A stretch of 64,000 nt of DNA. Source: Schauerella fraxinea (lineage in GTDB: Bacteria; Pseudomonadota; Gammaproteobacteria; Burkholderiales; Burkholderiaceae_B). The translations under genes were made by a program, and so were the position numbers. This document shows positions 1-7,944 of this stretch, one piece after another; the stretch's first letter is position 1, and the number at the start of each line of letters is the position of its first letter. The stretch is taken from assembly GCA_030849965.1 (NCBI GenBank), contig JAVDKL010000001.1, positions 2,648,554-2,712,553 on the forward strand, read 5' to 3'. The notes below the pieces were generated by a model. The model was not told the origin of the DNA. It saw only the letters and a program-made list of their open reading frames with translations, and searched no databases.

Positions 1-1034
1 GGGGGCCACGCGGTGCCGCTGCCTTCACCGTTGGCTTGATGGCACTGCACGCAGTACTGACGATAACGTTGCGCGCCGATGTCCATCGTGGCTTGCGACG
101 GTCGTGCGCCCTTGCTTGCACTCGCGCCTGCCGGCAGCGATTTCAAGTAGTGGGCAATCGCGTCGGCATCCCCGGTCGACAAGTACTGCGTACTGCCGGC
201 CACCACCTCCACCATCGGCCCGGCAGCCGCCCCGCGCGAAGATACGCCGGTCGTCAATAGCGCCGCAATATCGGCATGCGACCACTGCCCAAGTCCGGTG
301 GCGGTGTCGCCCGTGAGCGGCGGCGCATACCAGCCCAAACCGTCGATCATCGCGCCCGCCAAGGGTGCACCGCCCACGCTTGCGCCCAGACTGTTGCGCG
401 CCGTATGACAGGCCGCGCAATGCCCTGGCCCCTCGACGAGATAGCGGCCGCGATTCCACTGTAGCGATTGCGTCGTGTCGGACGCCAATGTGCCCGCCTT
501 GAAATACAGCGCGCGCCAGAACGCCAGCAGCACGCGCTGATCGTACGGAAATGGAAGGTCGTGCGGCCTGCTGGCCTGATCGGATGCGGGCACCGTGCGC
601 AGAAACGCAAACAGCGCATCGGCGTCGTCGCGCGGCATGCGCGTGTATTCGGTAAACGGGAAGGCCGGATACAACAGCGTTCCGTCGGGGGCTTTGCCAT
701 TGTGCAGCGCCTGCCAGAAATCGTCTTCCGTCCACGATCCGATGCCGTGCTCCGGATCGCTGGAAATATTGGGACCATAGAGCGTACCGAATGCGGTGGG
801 GATGGCCGTGCCGCCGGCATAGGTCTGACCGCCCGCCACGGTGTGGCACGCCGCACAGTTACCCAGGCGCGCCAGGTAACGTCCACGCTCGACACGGGCA
901 TCGGGCGGATCGCCAGCCGCCGCCGAGTACACGAGCGGTGCCGCATCGTCGCGGACACCCACCATGTACATTGCCCCCAAACCGGCACCGACCAGCACCA
1001 ACACCCCGACGACCCCAACCAGCAGGCGCTTCAT
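1..1034 (-). CDS. Triheme c-type cytochrome, membrane-anchored (3' end outside window)
   Basis: This is an electron-transfer cytochrome c of the alcohol/aldehyde/gluconate dehydrogenase subunit type. It begins at 1034 with one hydrophobic segment (MKRLLVGVVGVLVLVGAG) and stays open to the window edge. Three CxxCH heme sites are visible: CAACH near residue 57, a second CAACH in the middle and CVQCH at the edge. That is the three-heme layout of AdhB-type subunits, which pass electrons from a periplasmic dehydrogenase to quinone or a terminal oxidase. Its start overlaps the stop of the upstream cytochrome by ATGA, so the two are co-translated. The dehydrogenase partner is not in the window and probably lies to the left; that is inference. 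The C-terminus is missing. Confidence 0.88.
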   Translation of the reverse strand, partial: MKRLLVGVVGVLVLVGAGLGAMYMVGVRDDAAPLVYSAAAGDPPDARVERGRYLARLGNCAACHTVAGGQTYAGGTAIPTAFGTLYGPNISSDPEHGIGSWTEDDFWQALHNGKAPDGTLLYPAFPFTEYTRMPRDDADALFAFLRTVPASDQASRPHDLPFPYDQRVLLAFWRALYFKAGTLASDTTQSLQWNRGRYLVEGPGHCAACHTARNSLGASVGGAPLAGAMIDGLGWYAPPLTGDTATGLGQWSHADIAALLTTGVSSRGAAAGPMVEVVAGSTQYLSTGDADAIAHYLKSLPAGASASKGARPSQATMDIGAQRYRQYCVQCHQANGEGSGTAWP

Positions 1035-1873
1035 TTCGCACCCCCAGCCACCGGCACAGGATAGGTCTGCGAGCCGCAAACCAAGGGCAGCGTCAGGCTA
1101 TCCGCCGTTTCGGGCACATACGGCTCGGTCACCGGCAAGGACGACAGCCACGCGGCCACCGCCGCCACGTCTTCAGGCGTCAGCCGTTTCGACACCTCGG
1201 CCATGCAATCGGGCGCGGCGGCACGGCGCAGGTCGCCCCGCCAACTGCCGATCTGCGCGCCGATGTAATCCCGCGGCAATCCCAATAATCCCGGAATCGC
1301 CGGCGAAAGCCCGCTGAGCTTGGCGCCGTGACAGGCCACACAGGCCGGCACATCGCGCGCCGGATCGCCCTGCTGCGTGAGCACCCGCCCGCGTTCGAGC
1401 AGCGTGGACGACGCCGGGCCGCGCGCAGGCGGCGGATACGGCGCATGCTGCGCGGCGAAATAGCCGGCGATCTCATACAGGTAGGCATCCGGCAACGGCG
1501 CAAGCAAATGCGTCATCGGCCGATAGATGCGATCGCCATCGCGAAAATGCAGCAGTTGCTGATACAGATAATCTTGTGGCTTACCAGCCAAACGCGGGTA
1601 GTAGCCATCGGCGCCGGCGCGGCCCTGCTCGCCGTGGCAGGCCGTACAGGCCGCCACGCGCGCGGCCATGGTGTTGGGGCGCAGCGTGCCGGGAGACGTT
1701 GCCGGATCGTTCGCCGCCACGGTGACGGGCGTGGTCGAAGACATGACCGGCGCGATCGCCGCGCTGGACTGCGCCGCGGCGCTTTGCATGAAGACTGCGC
1801 ACTGCCCGGCGAGTGCCAGCAGCACTGCGCGCATCGCCCAGCGCGAGCGAAAACAACGTGTCGATCGAAGCAT
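1031..1873 (-). CDS. Diheme cytochrome c (c4-like)
   Basis: Predicted periplasmic diheme cytochrome c. The start at 1873 was chosen because it follows a GGTGGG ribosome site and begins a signal peptide (MLRSTRCFRSRW then a hydrophobic run ending SAAAQ). The same frame opens further upstream but without signal-like sequence. Two CxxCH motifs, CTACH and CVACH, each sit in a cytochrome c fold of about 90 residues. The gene is first in a two-gene operon with the triheme cytochrome and overlaps it by ATGA. Cytochrome pairs like this usually serve a periplasmic or molybdenum dehydrogenase. The substrate cannot be told from this sequence. Confidence 0.85.
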   Translation of the reverse strand: MLRSTRCFRSRWAMRAVLLALAGQCAVFMQSAAAQSSAAIAPVMSSTTPVTVAANDPATSPGTLRPNTMAARVAACTACHGEQGRAGADGYYPRLAGKPQDYLYQQLLHFRDGDRIYRPMTHLLAPLPDAYLYEIAGYFAAQHAPYPPPARGPASSTLLERGRVLTQQGDPARDVPACVACHGAKLSGLSPAIPGLLGLPRDYIGAQIGSWRGDLRRAAAPDCMAEVSKRLTPEDVAAVAAWLSSLPVTEPYVPETADSLTLPLVCGSQTYPVPVAGGAK

Positions 1874-1997
1874 ACTCACCCACCAAATCGTGCGGCGCGA
1901 TGGTCGCGTGCAAGGCGCAAAAACATGCGCGAGCGGCCAGTGTAGGCCAATGTGTGACAAGACGCGGTGACAGCACTTTCAAAAATCATGCACAATC

Positions 1998-2879
1998 ATG
2001 CCCATGTTGAGCGTCGTCCTACTCACCGGTATTTCCGGCTCCGGCAAGTCGGTTGCCCTGCGCATGCTTGAAGACGCGGGTTATATCTGCGTCGACAACT
2101 TGCCTGTGCGCTTCTTGTCCGAATTCATCGCCAATGCGCGCAACGATCCGTCGATGCGCCGCGTTGCCGTCGCCATCGATGTCCGATCGCCTGGCGAACT
2201 TGTTGAGCTTCCCGCAGTGATCGCGTCGCTGCGCGCGCTCAATACCAATCTGCGCGCGGTGTTTTTGGACGCCGACGACAATACGCTCCTGCAGCGCTAT
2301 TCCGAATCGCGCCGCCGCCATCCGCTCACCGACCGGTTGCGCCTGGCGAACAAACCAGCGTCGCTGCATGACTGCATTGCCCTGGAACGCGAGCTGCTCG
2401 CGTCCATGCGCGAGGAAGGTCATGTCATCGACACCTCCGATCTCACGCCTGGGCAATTGCGTGCATGGATGCGCGATCTCATCCAGACGGATCGGCCGCC
2501 CTTGGTGCTCACCTTCGAATCGTTCGCGTACAAGCGCGGCGTGCCGCGCGATGCGGACCTGGTGTTCGACGTGCGCTGTCTGCCCAACCCGCATTACGAT
2601 CGCGCGTTGCGTCCGCTCACCGGGCGCGACAAGCCGGTGGCCGACTGGCTCGAAACGTTTGACAGCGTGGCCGAGATGATCGACGACATCGCGGCGTTCA
2701 TGCGCAAATGGCTGCCGCAATACATCCAAGATACGCGCAGTTATCTCACCGTGGGCATCGGCTGCACCGGCGGCCAGCATCGTTCGGTGTATGTGGTCGA
2801 AAAACTCGCCGAGCGCTTCGCCGACCATCAACCGCTCCTGGTGCGCCATCGCCGGCAACTGCCGGCCGAAACGGAATGA
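1998..2879 (+). CDS. rapZ: RNase adapter protein RapZ (nucleotide-binding)
   Basis: RapZ/YvcJ-family P-loop protein, 293 aa, close to the usual 284-290. In Enterobacteria RapZ presents the small RNA GlmZ to RNase E and so controls glucosamine-6-phosphate synthase; its role in betaproteobacteria is less clear. The Walker A motif GISGSGKS is at residues 11-18, followed by the family segment GYICVDNLP. The C-terminal domain contains FDVRCLPNPHY and GIGCTGGQHRSVY, both diagnostic. ATG codons at 1998 and 2004 are both possible starts. The stop overlaps the rlpA start by ATGA. No hprK or ptsN, its common neighbours, lies in this window. Confidence 0.96.
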   Translation: MPMLSVVLLTGISGSGKSVALRMLEDAGYICVDNLPVRFLSEFIANARNDPSMRRVAVAIDVRSPGELVELPAVIASLRALNTNLRAVFLDADDNTLLQRYSESRRRHPLTDRLRLANKPASLHDCIALERELLASMREEGHVIDTSDLTPGQLRAWMRDLIQTDRPPLVLTFESFAYKRGVPRDADLVFDVRCLPNPHYDRALRPLTGRDKPVADWLETFDSVAEMIDDIAAFMRKWLPQYIQDTRSYLTVGIGCTGGQHRSVYVVEKLAERFADHQPLLVRHRRQLPAETE

Positions 2880-3967
2880 GCGCGCGTTCAGGCCAAGCCC
2901 GGCGATGGCTGGGATTGGCGGGAACGGTTTTGCTTGCACTGGCCATTGCCGGGTGCGGCACAAGCGGCGGCGGGAAGAAGCGCGGCGGCGGCTACTACAA
3001 GGACGATGGCCCCGGCAACGATATCCCTTCCGATATCGACAAGATCCCCGATGCCGTGCCGCGCATCGAACCCTTCGCCAGCGGGGCCAACAAGCCCTAC
3101 GTGGTGTTCGGTAAGCGCTACGTGCCCGACACCAGCAATTCGTCGTACAAGCGGCGCGGACTGGCCTCGTGGTACGGCAAGAAATTTCACGGCAACTCGA
3201 CCTCGATCGGCGAGTCGTACAACATGTATGCCATGACGGCGGCGCACACCACATTGCCGCTGCCCAGTTATGCGCGCGTCACCAGCGCGATCAACGGCAA
3301 GTCAGTCATCGTGCGCGTCAACGATCGCGGCCCGTTTCACGACGATCGCATCATGGACTTGTCCTACGCGGCCGCGCATCGCCTGGGCATCGTGGGTCCC
3401 GGCAGCGGAGAGGTCGTGGTCGAACGGTTGATGCCCGACGAAATTCGCATGATGGCAGCGGGCGGCTCTACCGCACCGGCACCTGCGCCCCCGCCCGTGA
3501 TGGCAGGTGCGCCGGCGGCCACGCCGATCTACGCGAATAGTCAGACAATGACGAGCGATCTTGATCTGCCGGCTTCGGCGCCCGCCCCGCTGCCCGCGGA
3601 TCTCACGCCCGGCCCGGCGACAGCCTCGTTCGAGGGCGACCGGGCTGCATCCGCGCCCACCCCCTTGCCACCACCGGCGCCGGTCTATGCGCCACCGCCC
3701 GCCCCTGTGGCCACACACACGGCGGCTTCGGGCAATGGCGTGTTTCTGCAGTTAGGCGCATTCAGCCAGCCGGCCAATGCGCAGACGCTGGTGTCTCGGG
3801 TCAACGGCGAGATGGCAGGCCAAACACCGCCCGCGATGCTCGAACCTTCCGGCGACAGCCTATACCGCGTGAAACTCGGCCCCTTCGCCAGCCGCGAAGC
3901 GGCGTTGTCGGCCGCGCAGACGGTGCATGCGCGTACCGGCATCATGCCGAGCCTGGCCTTGCCGTAA
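2876..3967 (+). CDS. rlpA: Septal ring lytic transglycosylase RlpA, lipoprotein
   Basis: Outer-membrane lipoprotein that cleaves peptidoglycan lacking stem peptides at the septum. The start at 2876 overlaps the rapZ stop and begins a lipoprotein signal with the lipobox LAIAGC. A double-psi beta-barrel follows (GLASWYGKKFHGNSTSIGE, then VRVNDRGPFHDDRIMDLSYAAA, which carries the conserved Asp residues). Next comes a long Pro/Ala-rich linker (about residues 200-290) and a C-terminal SPOR domain (VFLQLGAFSQPANAQ to PFASREAALSAAQ) that binds denuded septal glycans. The length of 363 aa is normal for an RlpA with SPOR. The coupling to rapZ is seen in the sequence; its meaning is unknown. Confidence 0.95.
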   Translation: MSARSGQARRWLGLAGTVLLALAIAGCGTSGGGKKRGGGYYKDDGPGNDIPSDIDKIPDAVPRIEPFASGANKPYVVFGKRYVPDTSNSSYKRRGLASWYGKKFHGNSTSIGESYNMYAMTAAHTTLPLPSYARVTSAINGKSVIVRVNDRGPFHDDRIMDLSYAAAHRLGIVGPGSGEVVVERLMPDEIRMMAAGGSTAPAPAPPPVMAGAPAATPIYANSQTMTSDLDLPASAPAPLPADLTPGPATASFEGDRAASAPTPLPPPAPVYAPPPAPVATHTAASGNGVFLQLGAFSQPANAQTLVSRVNGEMAGQTPPAMLEPSGDSLYRVKLGPFASREAALSAAQTVHARTGIMPSLALP

Positions 3968-4080
3968 TCGTTCGCCTGGGCTGGATGACGCCCCTCGTGA
4001 ACGTCAACGCGCAGCGCGATGCCGGCGTGTGCCACACGCATCAGCGCTCACCGTCTTCTTGATTTCACCCTCGAACATGC

Positions 4081-4108
4081 GCAGGCGCCCGCCTCGGCAT
4101 GCGCCTGC
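4081..4108. terminator. Hairpin in the convergent rlpA/rsmI gap
   Basis: An 8-bp perfect stem, GCAGGCGC paired with GCGCCTGC, encloses a 12-nt loop. It sits just beyond the rsmI stop and about 115 nt after rlpA. There is no run of T on either side, so an intrinsic terminator is only a possibility. Confidence 0.35.
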
Positions 4109-4120
4109 ATGGCCTGCCAG

Positions 4121-5104
4121 TCAGTCTTGCTCTTCAGCGTCGTCCGTTTCGCCGGCAGCCTTGCGCGCCAGCGCCTGCCGATAAAGCGCATCGCGCGACA
4201 GGCCGGTGATGTCGGCGGCTACCCGCGCGGCATCCCGCACCGACAACCGCGACAACAATGCATCGAGCAGCGTGTCGCGATTCCACGTCCCGGATGTTGC
4301 GAGCGTTTCCTCTTCGTCCGTTGCCGCCGCGATCACGGGTGCGGCATGCAGGATGAGCACGAACTCGCCCTGTTCGCGATGGGTGTCACCATCCAGCCAG
4401 GCCAGGGCCTCGTCCAGCGCCATCGTGGCGATTTCCTCGAAGCGCTTCGTGAGCTCGCGGGCGATCGTAAGCCGGCGCGCGGGGCCGCACACCTCGCGCA
4501 AATCGCCTACCGTAGCGCGCAGCCGATGCGGCGACTCGAAGAAAACAACGGGGGCCGGCAACGCCGACCATTGCTTGAGCCACCGCACGCGCGCCGTGGA
4601 CTTGGGCGGCGCAAAACCCGCAAAGGCGAAGGCCGGATTTTCGTCCGTCGTCACGCCGCTGCCCATAAGAGCTGTGATCACGGCGCTGGGGCCAGGGATC
4701 GGAATCACCGGCAGGCCGCGCTCGCGCACCGCGCGCACCACCCGGGCGCCGGGGTCGCTGACGGCAGGCGCGCCGGCATCGGACACCAACGCCACGCGCT
4801 CGCCGGCCTCGAGCCGGGCGCAGATGGCTTCGGCGGCAGTCGCCTCGTTGTGACGGTGGGCGGCGATCAGTGGCGTACCGATCCCCCAGGCCTCGCACAA
4901 CGTGCGGGTGGCGCGCGTATCCTCGGCGGCGATTACATCGGCATGCGCCAAGGCATGCCATGCGCGCAACCCGATGTCACCCAGGTTGCCGATGGGCGTG
5001 GCCACCACATAAAGCGCGCCGCGCGGCCAGTGCTGCTGCACGACGCGCTCAGCTTGGCGTTGCCAGATCTCGCCGGTGGGCGACAAAGGGAGAGTTTGAT
5101 TCAT
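4121..5104 (-). CDS. rsmI: 16S rRNA (cytidine-1402 2'-O)-methyltransferase RsmI
   Basis: Tetrapyrrole-methylase-fold enzyme that 2'-O-methylates C1402 of 16S rRNA in the decoding centre with S-adenosylmethionine. Length is 327 aa, slightly above the usual 285 because of an N-terminal lead-in and a charged C-terminal tail. Family motifs are clear: GALYVVATPIGNLGD (residues 29-43), AAEDTR, VALVSDAGAPAVSDPG, IPIPGPSA and FFESPHRL. It diverges from the yraN-diaA-dolP run, as rsmI does from the corresponding cluster in E. coli. The lpoA gene that sits between rsmI and yraN in Enterobacteria is absent here. Confidence 0.97.
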   Translation of the reverse strand: MNQTLPLSPTGEIWQRQAERVVQQHWPRGALYVVATPIGNLGDIGLRAWHALAHADVIAAEDTRATRTLCEAWGIGTPLIAAHRHNEATAAEAICARLEAGERVALVSDAGAPAVSDPGARVVRAVRERGLPVIPIPGPSAVITALMGSGVTTDENPAFAFAGFAPPKSTARVRWLKQWSALPAPVVFFESPHRLRATVGDLREVCGPARRLTIARELTKRFEEIATMALDEALAWLDGDTHREQGEFVLILHAAPVIAAATDEEETLATSGTWNRDTLLDALLSRLSVRDAARVAADITGLSRDALYRQALARKAAGETDDAEEQD

Positions 5105-5178
5105 TGCGGCGCGCGTGACGTAAAAGATGTGCCAGTGTAGACGCCCGGGGTGCTTCGCCCGCTTTCACACCTGTTCTC

Positions 5179-5880
5179 GTGCCGCAGACCGTGCCTCCTG
5201 TTCCGCCCGAATTGCCGAAGCCAGCGGCTGTGCACGCCGACGACGCCCCTGTGTCGGGTGCGTCGCCCGCATCACCTGGATCACCCACCGATCACGCTAC
5301 CGCCTTCGCCGCGGCCCAAGAGGCGCAGACGCGGGCGCTCAAGGCGCGCCAACGGCAGCGCAAGCGACGCGAGGCCGCCGCAAAAAAGCGCGCGACGGCG
5401 CCTGCCGCATCCGGACCGGCAGCGCCATCCGGATCGGCATCAACGGCCGTCGCTACACAGGCACCGTCGCAGCGTCAGTCACCGTCACACCCACCAACGT
5501 GCCGCGTGCCCGCCGCGCCCACGGCGGCCCAACAGCGCGGCATGCACACCGAAGCAGCCGCGCTGCGGCTGATCGAGGATGCCGGCTTGCAGTGCCTGGC
5601 GCGCAACCTGTGGTGCCCGTTGGGCGAGATCGATCTGGTGGCGCGCGATGGCGACGAGCTCGTTTTCATCGAAGTGCGGGCGCGCCAGGCTGCCCGGTTT
5701 GGCGGGGCCGCCGGGAGCGTGGGCGCGGCCAAGCAACGGCGACTGATACGGGCGGCACAGTGGTTTCTTCCAAGCTTGGCGCGTCGCGGATTCCACGGAC
5801 GCACGCCACGCTGCCGCTTCGATGTGATCGCTTTCGAGGGCGATCGCGTCCATTGGCTACGTAGCGCCTTTGCACACTAA
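5179..5880 (+). CDS. yraN: YraN/UPF0102 family nuclease-fold protein with long N-terminal extension
   Basis: The C-terminal half (from about residue 115, QQRGMHTEAAAL) is a complete UPF0102 domain. It has NLWCPLGEIDLVARDGDELVFIEVRAR, the PD-(D/E)xK-like core with Asp, Glu and a basic residue, then the RFDVIAF strand. The family normally has about 120 residues; here about 115 extra N-terminal residues rich in Ala, Pro, Ser and Arg precede it. The frame is open from a GTG at 5179. The true start could be this GTG or the ATG of MHTEAAAL at about 5542, which would leave a standard-length protein. The biochemical function is unproven in the family. It is followed by diaA, as in E. coli. Confidence 0.85.
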   Translation: MPQTVPPVPPELPKPAAVHADDAPVSGASPASPGSPTDHATAFAAAQEAQTRALKARQRQRKRREAAAKKRATAPAASGPAAPSGSASTAVATQAPSQRQSPSHPPTCRVPAAPTAAQQRGMHTEAAALRLIEDAGLQCLARNLWCPLGEIDLVARDGDELVFIEVRARQAARFGGAAGSVGAAKQRRLIRAAQWFLPSLARRGFHGRTPRCRFDVIAFEGDRVHWLRSAFAH

Positions 5881-5922
5881 AGGGCTGCCCAGCCGTTACG
5901 CGCGCGTGAGATAATGCGCGCC

Positions 5923-6516
5923 ATGGATATGACCTCTCGTATGGCGTCGCATTTCACCGATGCCGTCCAGGCTTTTGAAGCTAGCCGCACCGCGCTCGTG
6001 GATCCCCTCGCTCAGGCGGTGGATCTGATGTTTGCCGCGCTCGCCAATAATGGCAAGATTCTCGCCTGCGGCAACGGCGGCTCCGCGGCCGACGCGCAGC
6101 ACTTCATTGCCGAACTCGTGGGCCGTTTCGAACGCGAGCGGTTGCCGCTCGCCGGTATCGCACTCAACGTGGACACATCGATCATGACCGCCGTCGGCAA
6201 CGACTACGGCTTTGACGAGATCTTCGAGCGGCAGGTCAATGCGCTGGGGCAAGCAGGCGACGTGCTGGTGTGCATTTCCACCAGCGGCAACTCGGCCAAT
6301 GTGCTGCGGGCCGTGGGCGCCGCGCACGAACGCGACATGCACATCGTGGCGCTGTCGGGCAAGGATGGCGGCGTATTGGGGGAACTCATGACGTCAAATG
6401 ACGTCCATCTCTGCGTGCCCCACGATCGCACGATGCGTATCCAGGAAGTTCATATACTGCTGTTGCACGCGTTGTGCGACGGCATCGATGCATTGCTGTT
6501 GGGAGATTCCGAATGA
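5923..6516 (+). CDS. diaA: SIS-domain DnaA initiator-associating protein DiaA (GmhA-like)
   Basis: Sugar-isomerase (SIS) fold protein of 197 aa. The phosphosugar-binding loops ACGNGGSAADAQHF and CISTSGNSANVLRA are intact. It resembles phosphoheptose isomerase GmhA. Its position between yraN and a BON-domain lipoprotein matches E. coli yraN-diaA-dolP, where DiaA binds DnaA and promotes timely initiation, so DiaA is the better call. An ATG three codons upstream (5914) is also in frame; I prefer 5923. The stop overlaps the next start by ATGA. A role in heptose synthesis cannot be excluded. Confidence 0.88.
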   Translation: MDMTSRMASHFTDAVQAFEASRTALVDPLAQAVDLMFAALANNGKILACGNGGSAADAQHFIAELVGRFERERLPLAGIALNVDTSIMTAVGNDYGFDEIFERQVNALGQAGDVLVCISTSGNSANVLRAVGAAHERDMHIVALSGKDGGVLGELMTSNDVHLCVPHDRTMRIQEVHILLLHALCDGIDALLLGDSE

Positions 6517-7274
6517 CGACGAACCGCCGCAAATCCTATGTTCGCCCGCTGGCGCTCGCCCTCATGATGGCGGCCGGGGCCGCGTCCCTCACGGCATGCG
6601 TCCCGCTGGTCGTGGGCGGCGCCGCAGCCGGATCGGCCGTGGTGATTACCGATCGCCGGTCCTCAGGCACGCAGCTCGACGATCAAAACATCGAGTTCAA
6701 GGTGCAGAGTCTGATGCGCCAGAACTTCGGCGACACCTCACGCATCAATGCCACGGCGTATAACGGCCGGCTGTTGCTGTCGGGCGATGCCGCCAACGAA
6801 AGCGTGAAGGCCAAGGCCACCAATATCGCGCGCGGCGTACAAAACGTGAAAACGGTGCACAACCAGCTCAACGTCGGCTTCACGCGCGACTTCAGCGGCC
6901 GCACGAGCGACACCTGGATCACGTCCAAGGTGAAGTCTGCTCTGCTCAACACCAAGTTTGTACCGTCCGCCACCATCGTGACCACCACCGATACCAACGT
7001 GGTGTATCTGCTGGGCAAGGTCACCGAGAAAGAAAGCCAGTACGCCGGCAATGCCGCGGCGGGCGTGAGCGGCGTGAAACGGGTGGTCAAGCTCTTCGAG
7101 ATCATCACACGCGACGAGGCCGTGGCACTCTCCGGCAGCGAAGCGGGCGACGACAAGAACAAGTCCGAGCCGAAAGCCGAGCAAACGCCGGCTCCCATCG
7201 AGAACGGCTCCGGCAATAACCTCACCGCGCCTACCGGCGGTTCGGGCGGCGTGGAAGCGATGCCCATCAGATGA
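6513..7274 (+). CDS. dolP: BON-domain outer-membrane lipoprotein DolP (YraP)
   Basis: Lipoprotein of 253 aa with a signal peptide ending in the lipobox SLTAC. Two BON domains follow (about residues 40-115, with NATAYNGRLLLSGDA, and 118-190, with TTTDTNVVYLLGKVTEKES). DolP binds anionic phospholipid in the outer membrane and supports envelope integrity and BAM function in E. coli. After the second BON domain there is a low-complexity tail of about 55 residues (Glu/Lys/Pro then Gly/Asn) not present in the E. coli protein. The start overlaps the diaA stop, and the stop overlaps the start of the TlpA-like gene, so the three are probably translated together. Confidence 0.93.
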   Translation: MTTNRRKSYVRPLALALMMAAGAASLTACVPLVVGGAAAGSAVVITDRRSSGTQLDDQNIEFKVQSLMRQNFGDTSRINATAYNGRLLLSGDAANESVKAKATNIARGVQNVKTVHNQLNVGFTRDFSGRTSDTWITSKVKSALLNTKFVPSATIVTTTDTNVVYLLGKVTEKESQYAGNAAAGVSGVKRVVKLFEIITRDEAVALSGSEAGDDKNKSEPKAEQTPAPIENGSGNNLTAPTGGSGGVEAMPIR

Positions 7275-7765
7275 AAAAGCTCATACTCGTTCTCACCGTG
7301 GCGGTGATCGCCGGCATCGGCTCGTGGTTCGTCTGGCGACCGGTGCAAGCCGCGCCCGACGTCACGTTCACGGGGCTGGACGGCAAGACCATGAGCATGC
7401 AAGACCTGCGCGGCAAGGTCGTGCTCGTCAAATTCTGGGCCACGAGTTGCGTGACCTGTGTGGCGCAGATGCCCGACACCATCGCCAACTACAACACCTA
7501 TTCGCCCAAGGGCTTCGAAACCGTCGCGGTGGCGATGCAGTACGACCCGCCCAATTACGTGCTCAATTACGCGCAGACGCGCAAGCTGCCGTTCATGGTG
7601 TCGGTGGATGCCAAGGGCGAGCTCGCGCGCGCCTTCGGCGACGTGAAACTCACGCCCACAGCCTTTCTGATCGACAAGCAAGGTCACATCATCAAGCGCT
7701 ATCTGGGTGAGTACGACAAAGGCGAATTCCAGGCCACGGTGCAGAAGGCGCTCGCCGCCGGCTGA
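7271..7765 (+). CDS. TlpA-like thiol:disulfide oxidoreductase, membrane-anchored
   Basis: Thioredoxin-fold protein of 164 aa with an N-terminal signal anchor (MKKLILVLTVAVIAGIGSW). The active site WATSCVTC at about residues 56-63 is a CxxC redox motif of the TlpA/ResA class. The cis-proline strand KLTPTAFLIDKQG follows. Such proteins reduce or exchange disulfides on periplasmic proteins, often in cytochrome c maturation; the partner here is unknown. The gene overlaps dolP by ATGA and ends the run. The last 14 bases around its stop codon are repeated 19 bp downstream (7773-7786). Confidence 0.9.
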   Translation: MKKLILVLTVAVIAGIGSWFVWRPVQAAPDVTFTGLDGKTMSMQDLRGKVVLVKFWATSCVTCVAQMPDTIANYNTYSPKGFETVAVAMQYDPPNYVLNYAQTRKLPFMVSVDAKGELARAFGDVKLTPTAFLIDKQGHIIKRYLGEYDKGEFQATVQKALAAG

Positions 7766-7858
7766 TCACCTGGCCGCCGGCTGATCGTTGCAGCGCGATC
7801 CGCAGTCTGGTCAGCACCGCACGGCAGGGCTTCACACCGGAAGCACAGCCACACAGAA

Positions 7859-7894
7859 AAAGGCGCTGTCCTCGATGCCGAAGACAACGCCTTT
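7859..7894. terminator. Bidirectional terminator between the TlpA-like gene and metQ
   Basis: Inverted repeat AAAGGCGCTGTC / GACAACGCCTTT with one mismatch and a 12-nt loop. On the minus strand the stem is followed by a T run (from the five A residues at its left edge), giving a good intrinsic terminator 50 nt after metQ. On the plus strand only a short T stretch follows. Confidence 0.7.
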
Positions 7895-7944
7895 ATTCAT
7901 GACCGCGGGGGGTTGCAGTCGTCCGCGCGCCCCGCCGCAGCAGA

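Noticed and set aside
7754-7786. Attachment-site-like direct repeat at the TlpA-like stop codon
   Set aside because: The 14-bp repeats are only 19 bp apart with no integrase or mobile DNA between; this is simple local duplication.
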